Below are positions 32,704-39,956 of a stretch of DNA of 64,000 nt, piece after piece. Source of the DNA: Sanyastnella coralliicola. GTDB lineage: Bacteria; Bacteroidota; Bacteroidia; Flavobacteriales_D; Sanyastnellaceae. Both the position numbers and the translations under genes were made by a program. How positions within the stretch are numbered: position 1 is the stretch's first letter; every line of letters begins with the position of its first letter. The DNA is taken from positions 1,753,501 through 1,817,500 of the forward strand of contig NZ_CP132543.1 of assembly GCF_030845195.1 (NCBI RefSeq), given 5' to 3'. Under the pieces are notes generated by a model that did not search any database, was not told where the DNA came from, and saw nothing but the letters and a program-made list of their open reading frames with translations.

Positions 32704-34166
32704 GCGGGAAGTCTTTCCACCCACCCCAACGAACGTTGATTGCACTCGTCCTTTGCTTTGGGATCTGTTTTGGAATCGCCCAGGTATTCCCAACCGACGG
32801 AATAAAAGTCAACGATGATTTCGAACTGGTTTTCCTTGACCCGAGTGACTTCATCCCTCACCCTCCAGCCGCACGAGATGGTATCGAAGATGCGGATGCT
32901 TATTTGGCTGGTTTTGATGCTGTATTAAACGAAGACTCTGTTCGCCAAGCCCAAGAGGCAGCTATTCAGGCTGAAGCGGATAGTGCCAAGGCACGAGCGC
33001 TTCGTGAGCAACAACAACGTGAAATTGAGGCGCGCAAGGCACTGCTGAAAATTCAAGCAGGACCAGAAGGCATCAAGAATCTCGACGAATTCTTCGCTAG
33101 CGCTGCTTCCGCTTCCGCCAACGGCGAAAAAATCAGAGTCATACACTACGGTGATTCTCAAATTGAAGGAGATCGCATTTCTCGTTTGATTAGAAACGAA
33201 CTTCAGAAGAAATACGGTGGTCAAGGCCCTGGACTCATTCCTCCAGTAGAAGTCGTTCCGAGCGTGGCTATCAAGCAAGAAGCGGAAGGAAACTGGAAGC
33301 GTTATACCATTTACGGTCGAAAAGACACCACGGTGAAGCACTCCCGTTACGGACTCATGGGAACCTTCGCACAGGTTGATTCAGCCGGAGGAAAACTGAG
33401 CTTCTACCCGAGTAATATGGCCTACGGCTTATCGAAGAAATTCTCTGAGGCCACCCTTTACTATGGAAGCTTCGGAACCGGCGGTGACATCAAGGTCTTA
33501 TTCGGTGACTCTCTTGTGCAGACGATTCAAGTGGGAGATTCATCGGGATTGCACACGAAGAAATGGCAGCTGAGCAACATCAAGAAAGGCATCCACTTCG
33601 AAACCAATGCCTCAGACCTTGAATTCTATGGATTGGCCTTGGATGGTAAATCAGGAATTCAAGTCGACAATGTGCCGATGCGCGGTTCTTCTGGTACGAT
33701 CTTCAAACGTATTGATCGATCTCAAATGCGATCTCAGCTAGGTTCGGTGAACGCGAAACTGGTGTTGCTCCAATACGGAGGAAATTCAGTTCCGTATGTC
33801 AAAGACACGACGCAAGCCGTTAATTATGGTAACTGGATGCGCAGTCAGATCAAGTTCTTGCAGTCAGTGATGCCAGACGCCGCCTTCATTCTTATTGGTC
33901 CTTCAGACATGGCCTACAAGGAAAAAGAGGACTTCGTTACCTATCCTTACTTAGAATCAGTTCGTAATGAACTAAAGCGAGCAGCCTTTGAAACCGGGTG
34001 CGGTTTTTGGGATATCTACGAAGTCATGGGCGGAAAGAACTCCATGCAAGCCTGGGTTGATGCCGATCCTCCGTTGGCTGGTAAAGATTACGTCCACTTC
34101 ACTCCGAAAGGAGCGCGTAGAGTTGGTGAGCTGTTTATGAAAGCATTAATGGATGAAGCTGAATAA
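32700..34166 (+). CDS. SGNH-family protein 1 of the O-acylation operon
   Basis: 488 residues. An N-terminal membrane anchor (about 10-28, TLIALVLCFGICFGIAQVF) and an Ala/Glu-rich coiled coil (about 75-120) precede an SGNH domain in the periplasm: block I IHYGDSQIEGDRI with Ser153, block III LLQYGGNSVPY with Asn362, block V GKDYVHFTPKGAR with Asp463 and His466. An extra beta-sandwich-like region lies between blocks I and III, as in AlgX-, PatB- and OatA-related transferases. It overlaps its neighbours by 4 and 14 bp. Expected role: transfer of an acyl (probably acetyl) group from the MBOAT protein to an envelope polymer. Confidence 0.9.
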   Translation: MSGKSFHPPQRTLIALVLCFGICFGIAQVFPTDGIKVNDDFELVFLDPSDFIPHPPAARDGIEDADAYLAGFDAVLNEDSVRQAQEAAIQAEADSAKARALREQQQREIEARKALLKIQAGPEGIKNLDEFFASAASASANGEKIRVIHYGDSQIEGDRISRLIRNELQKKYGGQGPGLIPPVEVVPSVAIKQEAEGNWKRYTIYGRKDTTVKHSRYGLMGTFAQVDSAGGKLSFYPSNMAYGLSKKFSEATLYYGSFGTGGDIKVLFGDSLVQTIQVGDSSGLHTKKWQLSNIKKGIHFETNASDLEFYGLALDGKSGIQVDNVPMRGSSGTIFKRIDRSQMRSQLGSVNAKLVLLQYGGNSVPYVKDTTQAVNYGNWMRSQIKFLQSVMPDAAFILIGPSDMAYKEKEDFVTYPYLESVRNELKRAAFETGCGFWDIYEVMGGKNSMQAWVDADPPLAGKDYVHFTPKGARRVGELFMKALMDEAE

Positions 34167-35499
34167 GCGAAATAGGACTGTCTTTTCAATTGTCGTGGTA
34201 ATTGCCACGGTGGCTTTTGTCGGATTCCGCGTTAGCGAAAGAACCATCAATCCGCCAATCAGCAGCGTTGACATGCCTTCATTTGACCACAGCGATGCTG
34301 AGAAAAGCTTCCCATTTATTCAATTTGAGAAGAATGAGCTCGTCTACCCTTCGAAAGAGAGCAACATGGAGCCTGTTTATGAAAAGCTACAAGACATTCT
34401 CTACAATGGACAAGGTGAACTTGCTATTCTTCATATGGGCGGATCACACGTTCAAGGCGGCGCTGTTGGACACCGCATGCGTGAACTCTTCGAAGATCTG
34501 GCGTATGGAACCACACAACAACGTGGACTGATGTTCCCGTTTCGAGTAGCGCACACCAATAGCTCAATTTACACATCAAGCTCATATACAGGCGATTGGG
34601 ATGGTTGCCGTTGTGCTCACAATCGCCATCGGTGTGATTGGGGAATGAGTGGAATGGTCGCATCGACTACTGACAAAGACGCCAGCTTTCAAACATGGGC
34701 TTACCGCAGAGACAGTAGCTTGTATGAAAGTGATCTTGTGCGACTTTACGTGAGTAATGGAGATCAGCAATTCACCCCTCAATGGGACGGTGAAGTTGAG
34801 CCAACCTCTGTCACCTTTGACAGTATCGCGAGCTACTATGAATGGATTTTCCCAGCTCCTGTAGATACCTTGAAGTGGTCGTTCACGGCGGATAGCTTGG
34901 CATCGTACGTTGAAGTACAAGGAGTGTATATGGGGAACTCCAAAGGAGCTATTACCTACAATGAGATTGGGGTAAATGGAGCGAGTACTCGTAGTTACCT
35001 ACGTTGCGACTTCATGCCAGAGCAACTGCAGACCCTCCCTCCTGACTTGGTTTTCTTTGGTATCGGCATCAACGATGCGCACGTGCCTTCAAGCCAATTC
35101 AGTAAGGCAGATTTCATTCAACGCTATGATACGTTGGTGTCTTACATGAAGTCTGTGAATCCTGAGGTCGCCATCGTTTTCCTGACCAACAACGACTCAT
35201 TCTACCGAAAGCGATACGCTAATAAGAATGGAAAGGTGGTGCAAGAAGCGATGTACGAACTTGCTGAAAAGCATCAAGCCGCAGTTTGGGACCTGTTTGA
35301 GATTATGGGTGGTTTCCGCTCGATCGAGGCATGGGATCGAACTGGACTAGCAAAGAACGATAAGATCCATTTTACCAGAGATGGATACTACTTACAAGCT
35401 GAGTTAATGTACGAGGCCATCATGACTGATTTCAGTGATTGGATGGTTGATCAAAAAGACGCAGCAGCTACGAACAATGAACCCGGTGGAGCACCATGA
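34153..35499 (+). CDS. SGNH-family protein 2 of the O-acylation operon
   Basis: 448 residues, distantly related to the preceding protein. One N-terminal membrane segment (about 10-26) anchors a periplasmic SGNH domain. Block I reads LHMGGSHVQGG (Gly replaces the usual Asp, Ser98 kept), block III is FGIGINDAHVP with Asn307, block V is NDKIHFTRDG with Asp403 and His406. A DGCRCAHNRHRCDW segment near residue 150 is Cys/His-rich. The start lies 14 bp inside the previous gene and the stop overlaps the MBOAT gene by ATGA. Two tandem SGNH paralogues with different block I could have different acceptors or one could be a relay. Confidence 0.88.
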   Translation: MKLNKRNRTVFSIVVVIATVAFVGFRVSERTINPPISSVDMPSFDHSDAEKSFPFIQFEKNELVYPSKESNMEPVYEKLQDILYNGQGELAILHMGGSHVQGGAVGHRMRELFEDLAYGTTQQRGLMFPFRVAHTNSSIYTSSSYTGDWDGCRCAHNRHRCDWGMSGMVASTTDKDASFQTWAYRRDSSLYESDLVRLYVSNGDQQFTPQWDGEVEPTSVTFDSIASYYEWIFPAPVDTLKWSFTADSLASYVEVQGVYMGNSKGAITYNEIGVNGASTRSYLRCDFMPEQLQTLPPDLVFFGIGINDAHVPSSQFSKADFIQRYDTLVSYMKSVNPEVAIVFLTNNDSFYRKRYANKNGKVVQEAMYELAEKHQAAVWDLFEIMGGFRSIEAWDRTGLAKNDKIHFTRDGYYLQAELMYEAIMTDFSDWMVDQKDAAATNNEPGGAP

Positions 35500-37214
35500 T
35501 TGATTTTGGCGTTCAGGCAATCCTGAAACACTTCTTCCTATACAATGATACTGACCCGATGATCTTTACGAAAGGGATCTTCTGGTGGTTCTTCGCTGTG
35601 GTATTGGTTGTACAATCATTTCTTCACCAACGACAAGCAGCACGTAACGCCTTTCTTTTTGTGGTGAGCTTATTCTTTTACTTCAAGACAAGTGGATGCT
35701 TCTTCACCATACTCCTTTTCTCTACCCTGACAGACTATTTCATTGGTTTTCGGATTGAGAAGGGTAAGACTACGCTAACGCGGAAGCTGTGGCTCGCATT
35801 GAGCATCACCATCAACTTATTGGTGCTGATCTACTTTAAGTACGCCTACTTCTTCGCAGACTCCTTTAATAATCTGCTTGGAACGGAATGGCATCCCGTC
35901 AATCATTTCGCTGGCTTTGCCAATGAAGTCTTTGGGTCCACTTTCCGGGCTGATATGATTCTGTTGCCCGTGGGCATCTCCTTCTTCACCTTCCAGACGA
36001 TGTCGTATTCCATTGACATCTTCAGAGGACATGTGAAGCCTGTGCGCAGTATTCTTGACTTTGGATTCTATGTTTCCTTTTTCCCGCAGTTGGTGGCTGG
36101 TCCGATTGTACGTGCGGCTGATTTCATTCCGCAATTGTATGAGAAGTATTCGCTAACGCGGAAGGAGTTTGGGATCGCCATGTTCTGGATTGTCAATGGT
36201 TTGCTGAAGAAGGTATTGCTTGCTGATTATTTGGCCTTGAACTTCGTTGACCGTGTATTTGCTAACCCAGGTGGATATACCGGATTTGAGAACTTAATGG
36301 CGCTCTATGGCTACTCGCTTCAGGTATACGCTGATTTCTCTGGTTATACCGACATCGCCATAGGTATCGCCTTATTACTTGGATTTAGACTACCTAAGAA
36401 CTTCGATTCACCATACAAGGCAGACAGTGTGGGGAATTTCTGGAAGCGTTGGCACATCTCCCTCTCGAGTTGGTTGAAAGACTACCTATACATCCCCATG
36501 GGTGGAAACCGTGGAGGTTCGTTGTTTACCTACATCTCGCTTGCCTTTGTTGCCGGTTTTGTGTTCTTATTGAGTGGATCATTGATGACCTTGGTTTGGT
36601 TTGCTGCTGGAATCGCAGTCGCCATTATCATTGCGATGATTTTCCCGAAGATCAAGAAATGGTACACCACCAACATCAACATGATGATGACCATGCTCCT
36701 TGGCGGACTATGGCACGGTGCAAGCTGGAACTTTGTACTGTGGGGCGGTTTGAATGGTTTAGGACTCGTGGTCTATAAGCTTTGGAGAAAGATTAGTCCA
36801 TGGGAGAACAAATCACGCTGGTGGAATCGCGCTTGGGCGATCTTCTTGACCTTCAACTTCATCTCGTTCACGCGTATCTGGTTCCGAAGCGGTTCCGCGA
36901 ATACTTGGGAATCGATGAACGAAAGTCACGACATTCTAGCCGAGTGGTTCACAGCGAATACAATGTTGAATCAGTTAGGGAATATTGATTTCAGTGTGGC
37001 ACCGGATGTATTGGCCGGGTTTGCGCCTGTATTCATTGTGATGTTGCTAGGCTTCATTATACACTGGCTTCCTTCTTCTACGAAAGACTGGTATCGCAAT
37101 AAGTTTGCTACCGCTCCGATTGCTATTCAGGTATTGGTTGGTATTGTTACCGTTTTCATCATGTACCAGGTGCTGTCAGCAGATAGTCAGCCATTTATCT
37201 ACTTCCAGTTCTAA
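35496..37214 (+). CDS. MBOAT-family O-acyltransferase (AlgI/PatA-like)
   Basis: 572 residues, multi-pass membrane protein of the MBOAT family that moves acyl groups from cytosolic donors across the inner membrane. Signatures: LLPVGISFFTFQTMSYSIDI, FYVSFFPQLVAGPIVRA, YADFSGYTDIAIGI, FWKRWHISLSSWLKDYLYIP with His320, and LGGLWHGASWNF with the catalytic His407. Between GGNRGG and TNINMMMTM lie about 55 extra residues with two hydrophobic segments, where AlgI-type proteins have only a short turn. Last gene of the operon. With the two SGNH partners it resembles PatA/PatB or AlgI/J/X O-acetylation systems. Confidence 0.93.
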   Translation: MIDFGVQAILKHFFLYNDTDPMIFTKGIFWWFFAVVLVVQSFLHQRQAARNAFLFVVSLFFYFKTSGCFFTILLFSTLTDYFIGFRIEKGKTTLTRKLWLALSITINLLVLIYFKYAYFFADSFNNLLGTEWHPVNHFAGFANEVFGSTFRADMILLPVGISFFTFQTMSYSIDIFRGHVKPVRSILDFGFYVSFFPQLVAGPIVRAADFIPQLYEKYSLTRKEFGIAMFWIVNGLLKKVLLADYLALNFVDRVFANPGGYTGFENLMALYGYSLQVYADFSGYTDIAIGIALLLGFRLPKNFDSPYKADSVGNFWKRWHISLSSWLKDYLYIPMGGNRGGSLFTYISLAFVAGFVFLLSGSLMTLVWFAAGIAVAIIIAMIFPKIKKWYTTNINMMMTMLLGGLWHGASWNFVLWGGLNGLGLVVYKLWRKISPWENKSRWWNRAWAIFLTFNFISFTRIWFRSGSANTWESMNESHDILAEWFTANTMLNQLGNIDFSVAPDVLAGFAPVFIVMLLGFIIHWLPSSTKDWYRNKFATAPIAIQVLVGIVTVFIMYQVLSADSQPFIYFQF

Positions 37215-37225
37215 AGTTTGGGCAT

Positions 37226-37255
37226 AAAAAAACGCCCCCACTCAGTGGAGGCGTT
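37226..37255 (-). terminator. Rho-independent terminator, minus strand
   Basis: AACGCC-C-CCAC/GTGG-A-GGCGTT stem with loop TCA; on the minus strand it is followed by seven T. It ends the small lipoprotein transcript and may also stop the MBOAT operon arriving from the other side, 16 bp after its stop. Confidence 0.8.
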
Positions 37256-37274
37256 CCATATGATTTAGTCTTTT

Positions 37275-37445
37275 TTAATCTGTGCTGGAGTCATCTATCA
37301 CTTCAACAGCTACTCCGTTATAAGCTGAGCACTGTTTTGTCTGTGTTCCGCAGCTAGTGAGTACAACTGACAATGTAAGTAGTCCAAGCAACATAATGAT
37401 CAACTTCTGCAGTACCGTGTGGTACATCTCTTCAATCGGCTTCAT
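37275..37445 (-). CDS. Small lipoprotein, 56 aa
   Basis: A 56-codon frame reading MKPIEEMYHTVLQKLIIMLL and then a lipoprotein signal with lipobox VLTSC (Cys 32), a short tail with two more Cys (GTQTKQCSAYNG) and an acidic end (VIDDSSTD). Residues 1-14 before the hydrophobic stretch could also be replaced by starts at Met7 or Met18. It is followed 20 bp later by a minus-strand terminator, which supports transcription. No family recognised; likely an envelope lipoprotein. Confidence 0.6.
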   Translation of the reverse strand: MKPIEEMYHTVLQKLIIMLLGLLTLSVVLTSCGTQTKQCSAYNGVAVEVIDDSSTD

Positions 37446-37554
37446 CAGAAAATTTGGTTTAAAGTCGGATTAGGTTTGGTTCCTAATACGGCCTTTTTAC
37501 ATACAGGTTTCAAAAGTGAAGCTAAAAGGTAAGAGATTTATGTCACAAAGTAGA

Positions 37555-37647
37555 TCAGAACCCTACAAAAAGTAGTAGTCCTAACACTCCGATAATTGCC
37601 CATACGAACTTCTTGATAGGCGTAGGCATTGCTTTTGCTCTGGCCAT
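37555..37647 (-). CDS. Possible 30-aa single-pass membrane peptide
   Basis: The frame reads MARAKAMPTPIKKFVWAIIG then VLGLLLFVGF: a short basic head followed by one membrane helix, a layout often seen in bacterial membrane microproteins. No promoter box recognised and too short for certainty. Confidence 0.35.
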   Translation of the reverse strand: MARAKAMPTPIKKFVWAIIGVLGLLLFVGF

Positions 37648-37800
37648 GTCTTTGATTTTTAGCAGGTTCAACAATAGTTACCAGTAAGTCAGGTCATCTT
37701 TCTCTTACGTTTTCGACTGATTTTGGTTACAAATCGTCCACCTCCCTCCTACACGATAAAATTTTTACCTCTGATTTTCAGCTAGTTAGTAATTTTAACA

Positions 37801-37867
37801 GTACTATGTGTTGCATAGTACCCTCTAATGGATATATATTTGCCATGTCAACTACTATATGAGTAGT
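37801..37867 (+). promoter_or_regulatory. PadR-PspC promoter bracketed by two inverted repeats
   Basis: Inverted repeat 1 is GTACTATG-TGTTG-CATAGTAC (37801-37821), inverted repeat 2 is ACTACT-ATATG-AGTAGT (37851-37867); both have 5-bp spacers. Between them lies the -7 box TATATTTG (37835-37842). A TTG at 37811-37813, 21 bp before that box, fits the -33 element and sits in the centre of repeat 1. A repressor on either repeat would block initiation, so autoregulation by PadR is likely. Confidence 0.75.
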
Positions 37868-37889
37868 CAACTACTGAAAAAATGGATGT

Positions 37890-38219
37890 ATGAACATTGA
37901 AAACACGAAGGCACAGATGCGGAAAGGCGTGCTAGAGTATTGCATCCTCTCGATCCTCTCTCATCAGGAGGCTTATCCATCAGACATCATTGCGATGTTG
38001 AAAGAAGCCAAACTGATTGTGGTCGAAGGAACCCTCTACCCTCTGCTCACCCGTTTGAAGAATGCCGGATTGCTCAGCTACCGCTGGGAAGAATCTACCT
38101 CCGGGCCACCACGCAAGTATTACACCTTGACAGAAACCGGACAACTTTTCCTGAAAGAACTAGATAAAACCTGGAGTGAACTCGCCAGCGCCGTCGATCA
38201 CACCACCAAAGCCAAGTAA
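37890..38219 (+). CDS. PadR-family transcriptional regulator
   Basis: 109 residues, a complete PadR winged helix: MRKGVLEYCILSILSHQEAYPSDII, recognition helix region LIVVEGTLYPLLTRLKNAGLL, wing WEESTSGPPRKYYTLTETG and a short C-terminal dimerisation helix. PadR proteins repress their own operon and release DNA on binding a ligand or stress signal. It is followed after one base by the PspC-domain gene, a conserved pairing in Bacteroidota. The inverted repeats at 37801-37867 are its probable operator. Confidence 0.95.
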   Translation: MNIENTKAQMRKGVLEYCILSILSHQEAYPSDIIAMLKEAKLIVVEGTLYPLLTRLKNAGLLSYRWEESTSGPPRKYYTLTETGQLFLKELDKTWSELASAVDHTTKAK

Positions 38220-38220
38220 A

Positions 38221-39813
38221 ATGAACAAGACACTTTCTGTAAACATTGGAGGATTCGTCTTCAACATTGAAGAAGAAGCCTACGAAGCCCTCCGAAAATA
38301 TATCGACTCGATTGCGTCCTTCTTCCGAGGGCAAGAGAGCAGCGATGAGATCATCGGTGACATCGAGCAACGGATCGCTGAGTTGTTCAACGAACGACTA
38401 GGTGAATCACGACAAGTAGTTACTCATGAAGACGTGGACGCTGTGATTGAGATTATGGGTCGACCTGAACAGTACGCTGAAGCTGATGAAGCGGCAGAAG
38501 AAACGATGGAAGGTAAGACCAGCTCAAAGTCAAAGCGCAAAAGCACGCGTCGTGTATACCGCGACTCCGAAGATGCGGTTCTTGGTGGGGTAGCCTCAGG
38601 ATTGAGCTACAACCTCGGATGGGATCCGTTGGTACTGCGTATCATCTTCGTATTGCTAGCCTTCTTTGGCTTGGCGGGTATCCCGATCTACATCATTCTC
38701 TGGGCAGTCATTCCTGAAGCAAAGACGACAGCCGAAAAACTGAGAATGCGCGGGGAAAAAGTAAACGTCGAGAATATATCGAAAGCGGTAAGCGACAGTG
38801 TAGACAATGTGCGCGCTTCATTCGACGGAAATGGAATACAGCGTGGAGCTGACAGACTCTTCTCTGCTGTAGCCTCTGTTTTCAATTTCCTCGCGCGAAT
38901 CATTAAGACAATTGTGGGAGTAGTATTGCTAGTTGCGGGAGCAGGGATGATCATTGGCTTTGTGATCATGGTCTTCGGACTAGCATCTGGTTCTACAGTA
39001 GCCAATAATCTCTCGCTTTCATTCATCCAAGAGTTCATATTCTTCAATGAGAACATGTTTGTTCTTGCAGTCATTGCAGGTATCCTCCTCTTCACGGTAC
39101 CAATGCTCGCCTTTCTTTACGGTGGAGTGCGTCTTTTGCTCAACTACACGCCTCCAGTGAAAGGTATCGGACTAACATTGATCAGCTTAATGATTCTCGG
39201 TTCGGTACTGGCATCCATTGCCGCCGTAAATCAAGGAACCGAGTATTCACAAGAGGAAAGCGTAGAAGTCCATATGGCACTTGATGTACCAAGTGATACC
39301 TTATATGTAGTCTGCTCAGACGATCCACACTGGCACAACCAGCTTCGTCCGCGCTCTATGGATCACATGGAAATGATTAAGCGCGAAGGTGATACGATGA
39401 TCTTTGGATACCCTGAACTGCAAGTAAGCACTTCAAATGTTCAATTCTTCGACCTGGAAACAAGGAAAAGAGCGGGTGGTAAATCACACACGGCCGCCAT
39501 TGAACACGCTGAAGAGCTTGATTACAACTACTACCTAGAAGGTGACACCCTTTACCTTGATCCGTATTTCACGGCTCCTTACAGCCAGCGATTCCGTGAT
39601 CAACGTGTGAAGGCGAGAATTCACATTCCCGAAGGCAAATATGTGTACATCGATAAATCAGCAGAGCGTATCATCCGCTACGGAAAAAGCAGTGGGTTTG
39701 ACGAACTCTGGGATTACGAAGTGCCCGAAAATACTTTCATCAACAATGGTGAAGAAATAAAATGCTCTTCATGTCCTGTTCCTAACGAGGAAGAGGAAGA
39801 AGAGGAATCATGA
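38221..39813 (+). CDS. PspC-domain membrane protein
   Basis: 530 residues from ATG 38221 (MNKTLSVNIGGFVFNIEEEA); an upstream ATG at 38176 lies inside the PadR gene and is rejected. N-terminal cytosolic part about 1-110 (EIIGDIEQRIAELFNERLG, an anti-sigma-like helical domain), PspC domain about 115-180 (RVYRDSEDAVLGGVASGLSY, IILWAVIPEA), several membrane helices to about 345, then a large C-terminal domain (365-515) and an acidic tail EEEEEEES. PspC proteins take part in envelope stress responses. Cotranscribed with padR; a terminator follows at 39859. Confidence 0.9.
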   Translation: MNKTLSVNIGGFVFNIEEEAYEALRKYIDSIASFFRGQESSDEIIGDIEQRIAELFNERLGESRQVVTHEDVDAVIEIMGRPEQYAEADEAAEETMEGKTSSKSKRKSTRRVYRDSEDAVLGGVASGLSYNLGWDPLVLRIIFVLLAFFGLAGIPIYIILWAVIPEAKTTAEKLRMRGEKVNVENISKAVSDSVDNVRASFDGNGIQRGADRLFSAVASVFNFLARIIKTIVGVVLLVAGAGMIIGFVIMVFGLASGSTVANNLSLSFIQEFIFFNENMFVLAVIAGILLFTVPMLAFLYGGVRLLLNYTPPVKGIGLTLISLMILGSVLASIAAVNQGTEYSQEESVEVHMALDVPSDTLYVVCSDDPHWHNQLRPRSMDHMEMIKREGDTMIFGYPELQVSTSNVQFFDLETRKRAGGKSHTAAIEHAEELDYNYYLEGDTLYLDPYFTAPYSQRFRDQRVKARIHIPEGKYVYIDKSAERIIRYGKSSGFDELWDYEVPENTFINNGEEIKCSSCPVPNEEEEEEES

Positions 39814-39858
39814 TCGTAACTCATTTAGGATTCGAAACGCGATCACTATCTCAACAGA

Positions 39859-39886
39859 AACCGCCCCTCCCTCCGGGCGGTTTTTT
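39859..39886 (+). terminator. Rho-independent terminator
   Basis: AACCGCCC/GGGCGGTT perfect 8-bp stem with an 8-nt loop, then TTTTTT. It lies 46 bp after the PspC gene stop. Confidence 0.9.
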
Positions 39887-39944
39887 CTTTTTAAAGAATC
39901 CCCGAATTACCGCTTCTCGCGTGTATTCTGCTCAGCTGATTTCT

Positions 39945-39952
39945 TAAATTGC
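39945..39952 (+). promoter_or_regulatory. Putative -7 box TAAATTGC, 4 nt before start
   Basis: A variant of TAnnTTTG with AGTA between it and the ATG at 39957. Confidence 0.4.
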
Positions 39953-39956
39953 AGTA

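Larger units (their letters stand above)
37215..37889. other. 675-bp region with small genes and the PadR control region
   Basis: Contains a terminator (37226-37255), a 56-codon lipoprotein gene, a 30-codon membrane peptide frame (both minus strand) and the PadR promoter/operator at 37801-37867. The rest is AT-rich and unassigned. It lacks the heptamer and REP-like repeats. Confidence 0.6.

Noticed and set aside
37226-37255. Terminator of the MBOAT operon only
   Set aside because: The T-tract is on the minus strand; on the plus strand the stem is followed by CCATATG, so it is assigned to the small lipoprotein gene first.
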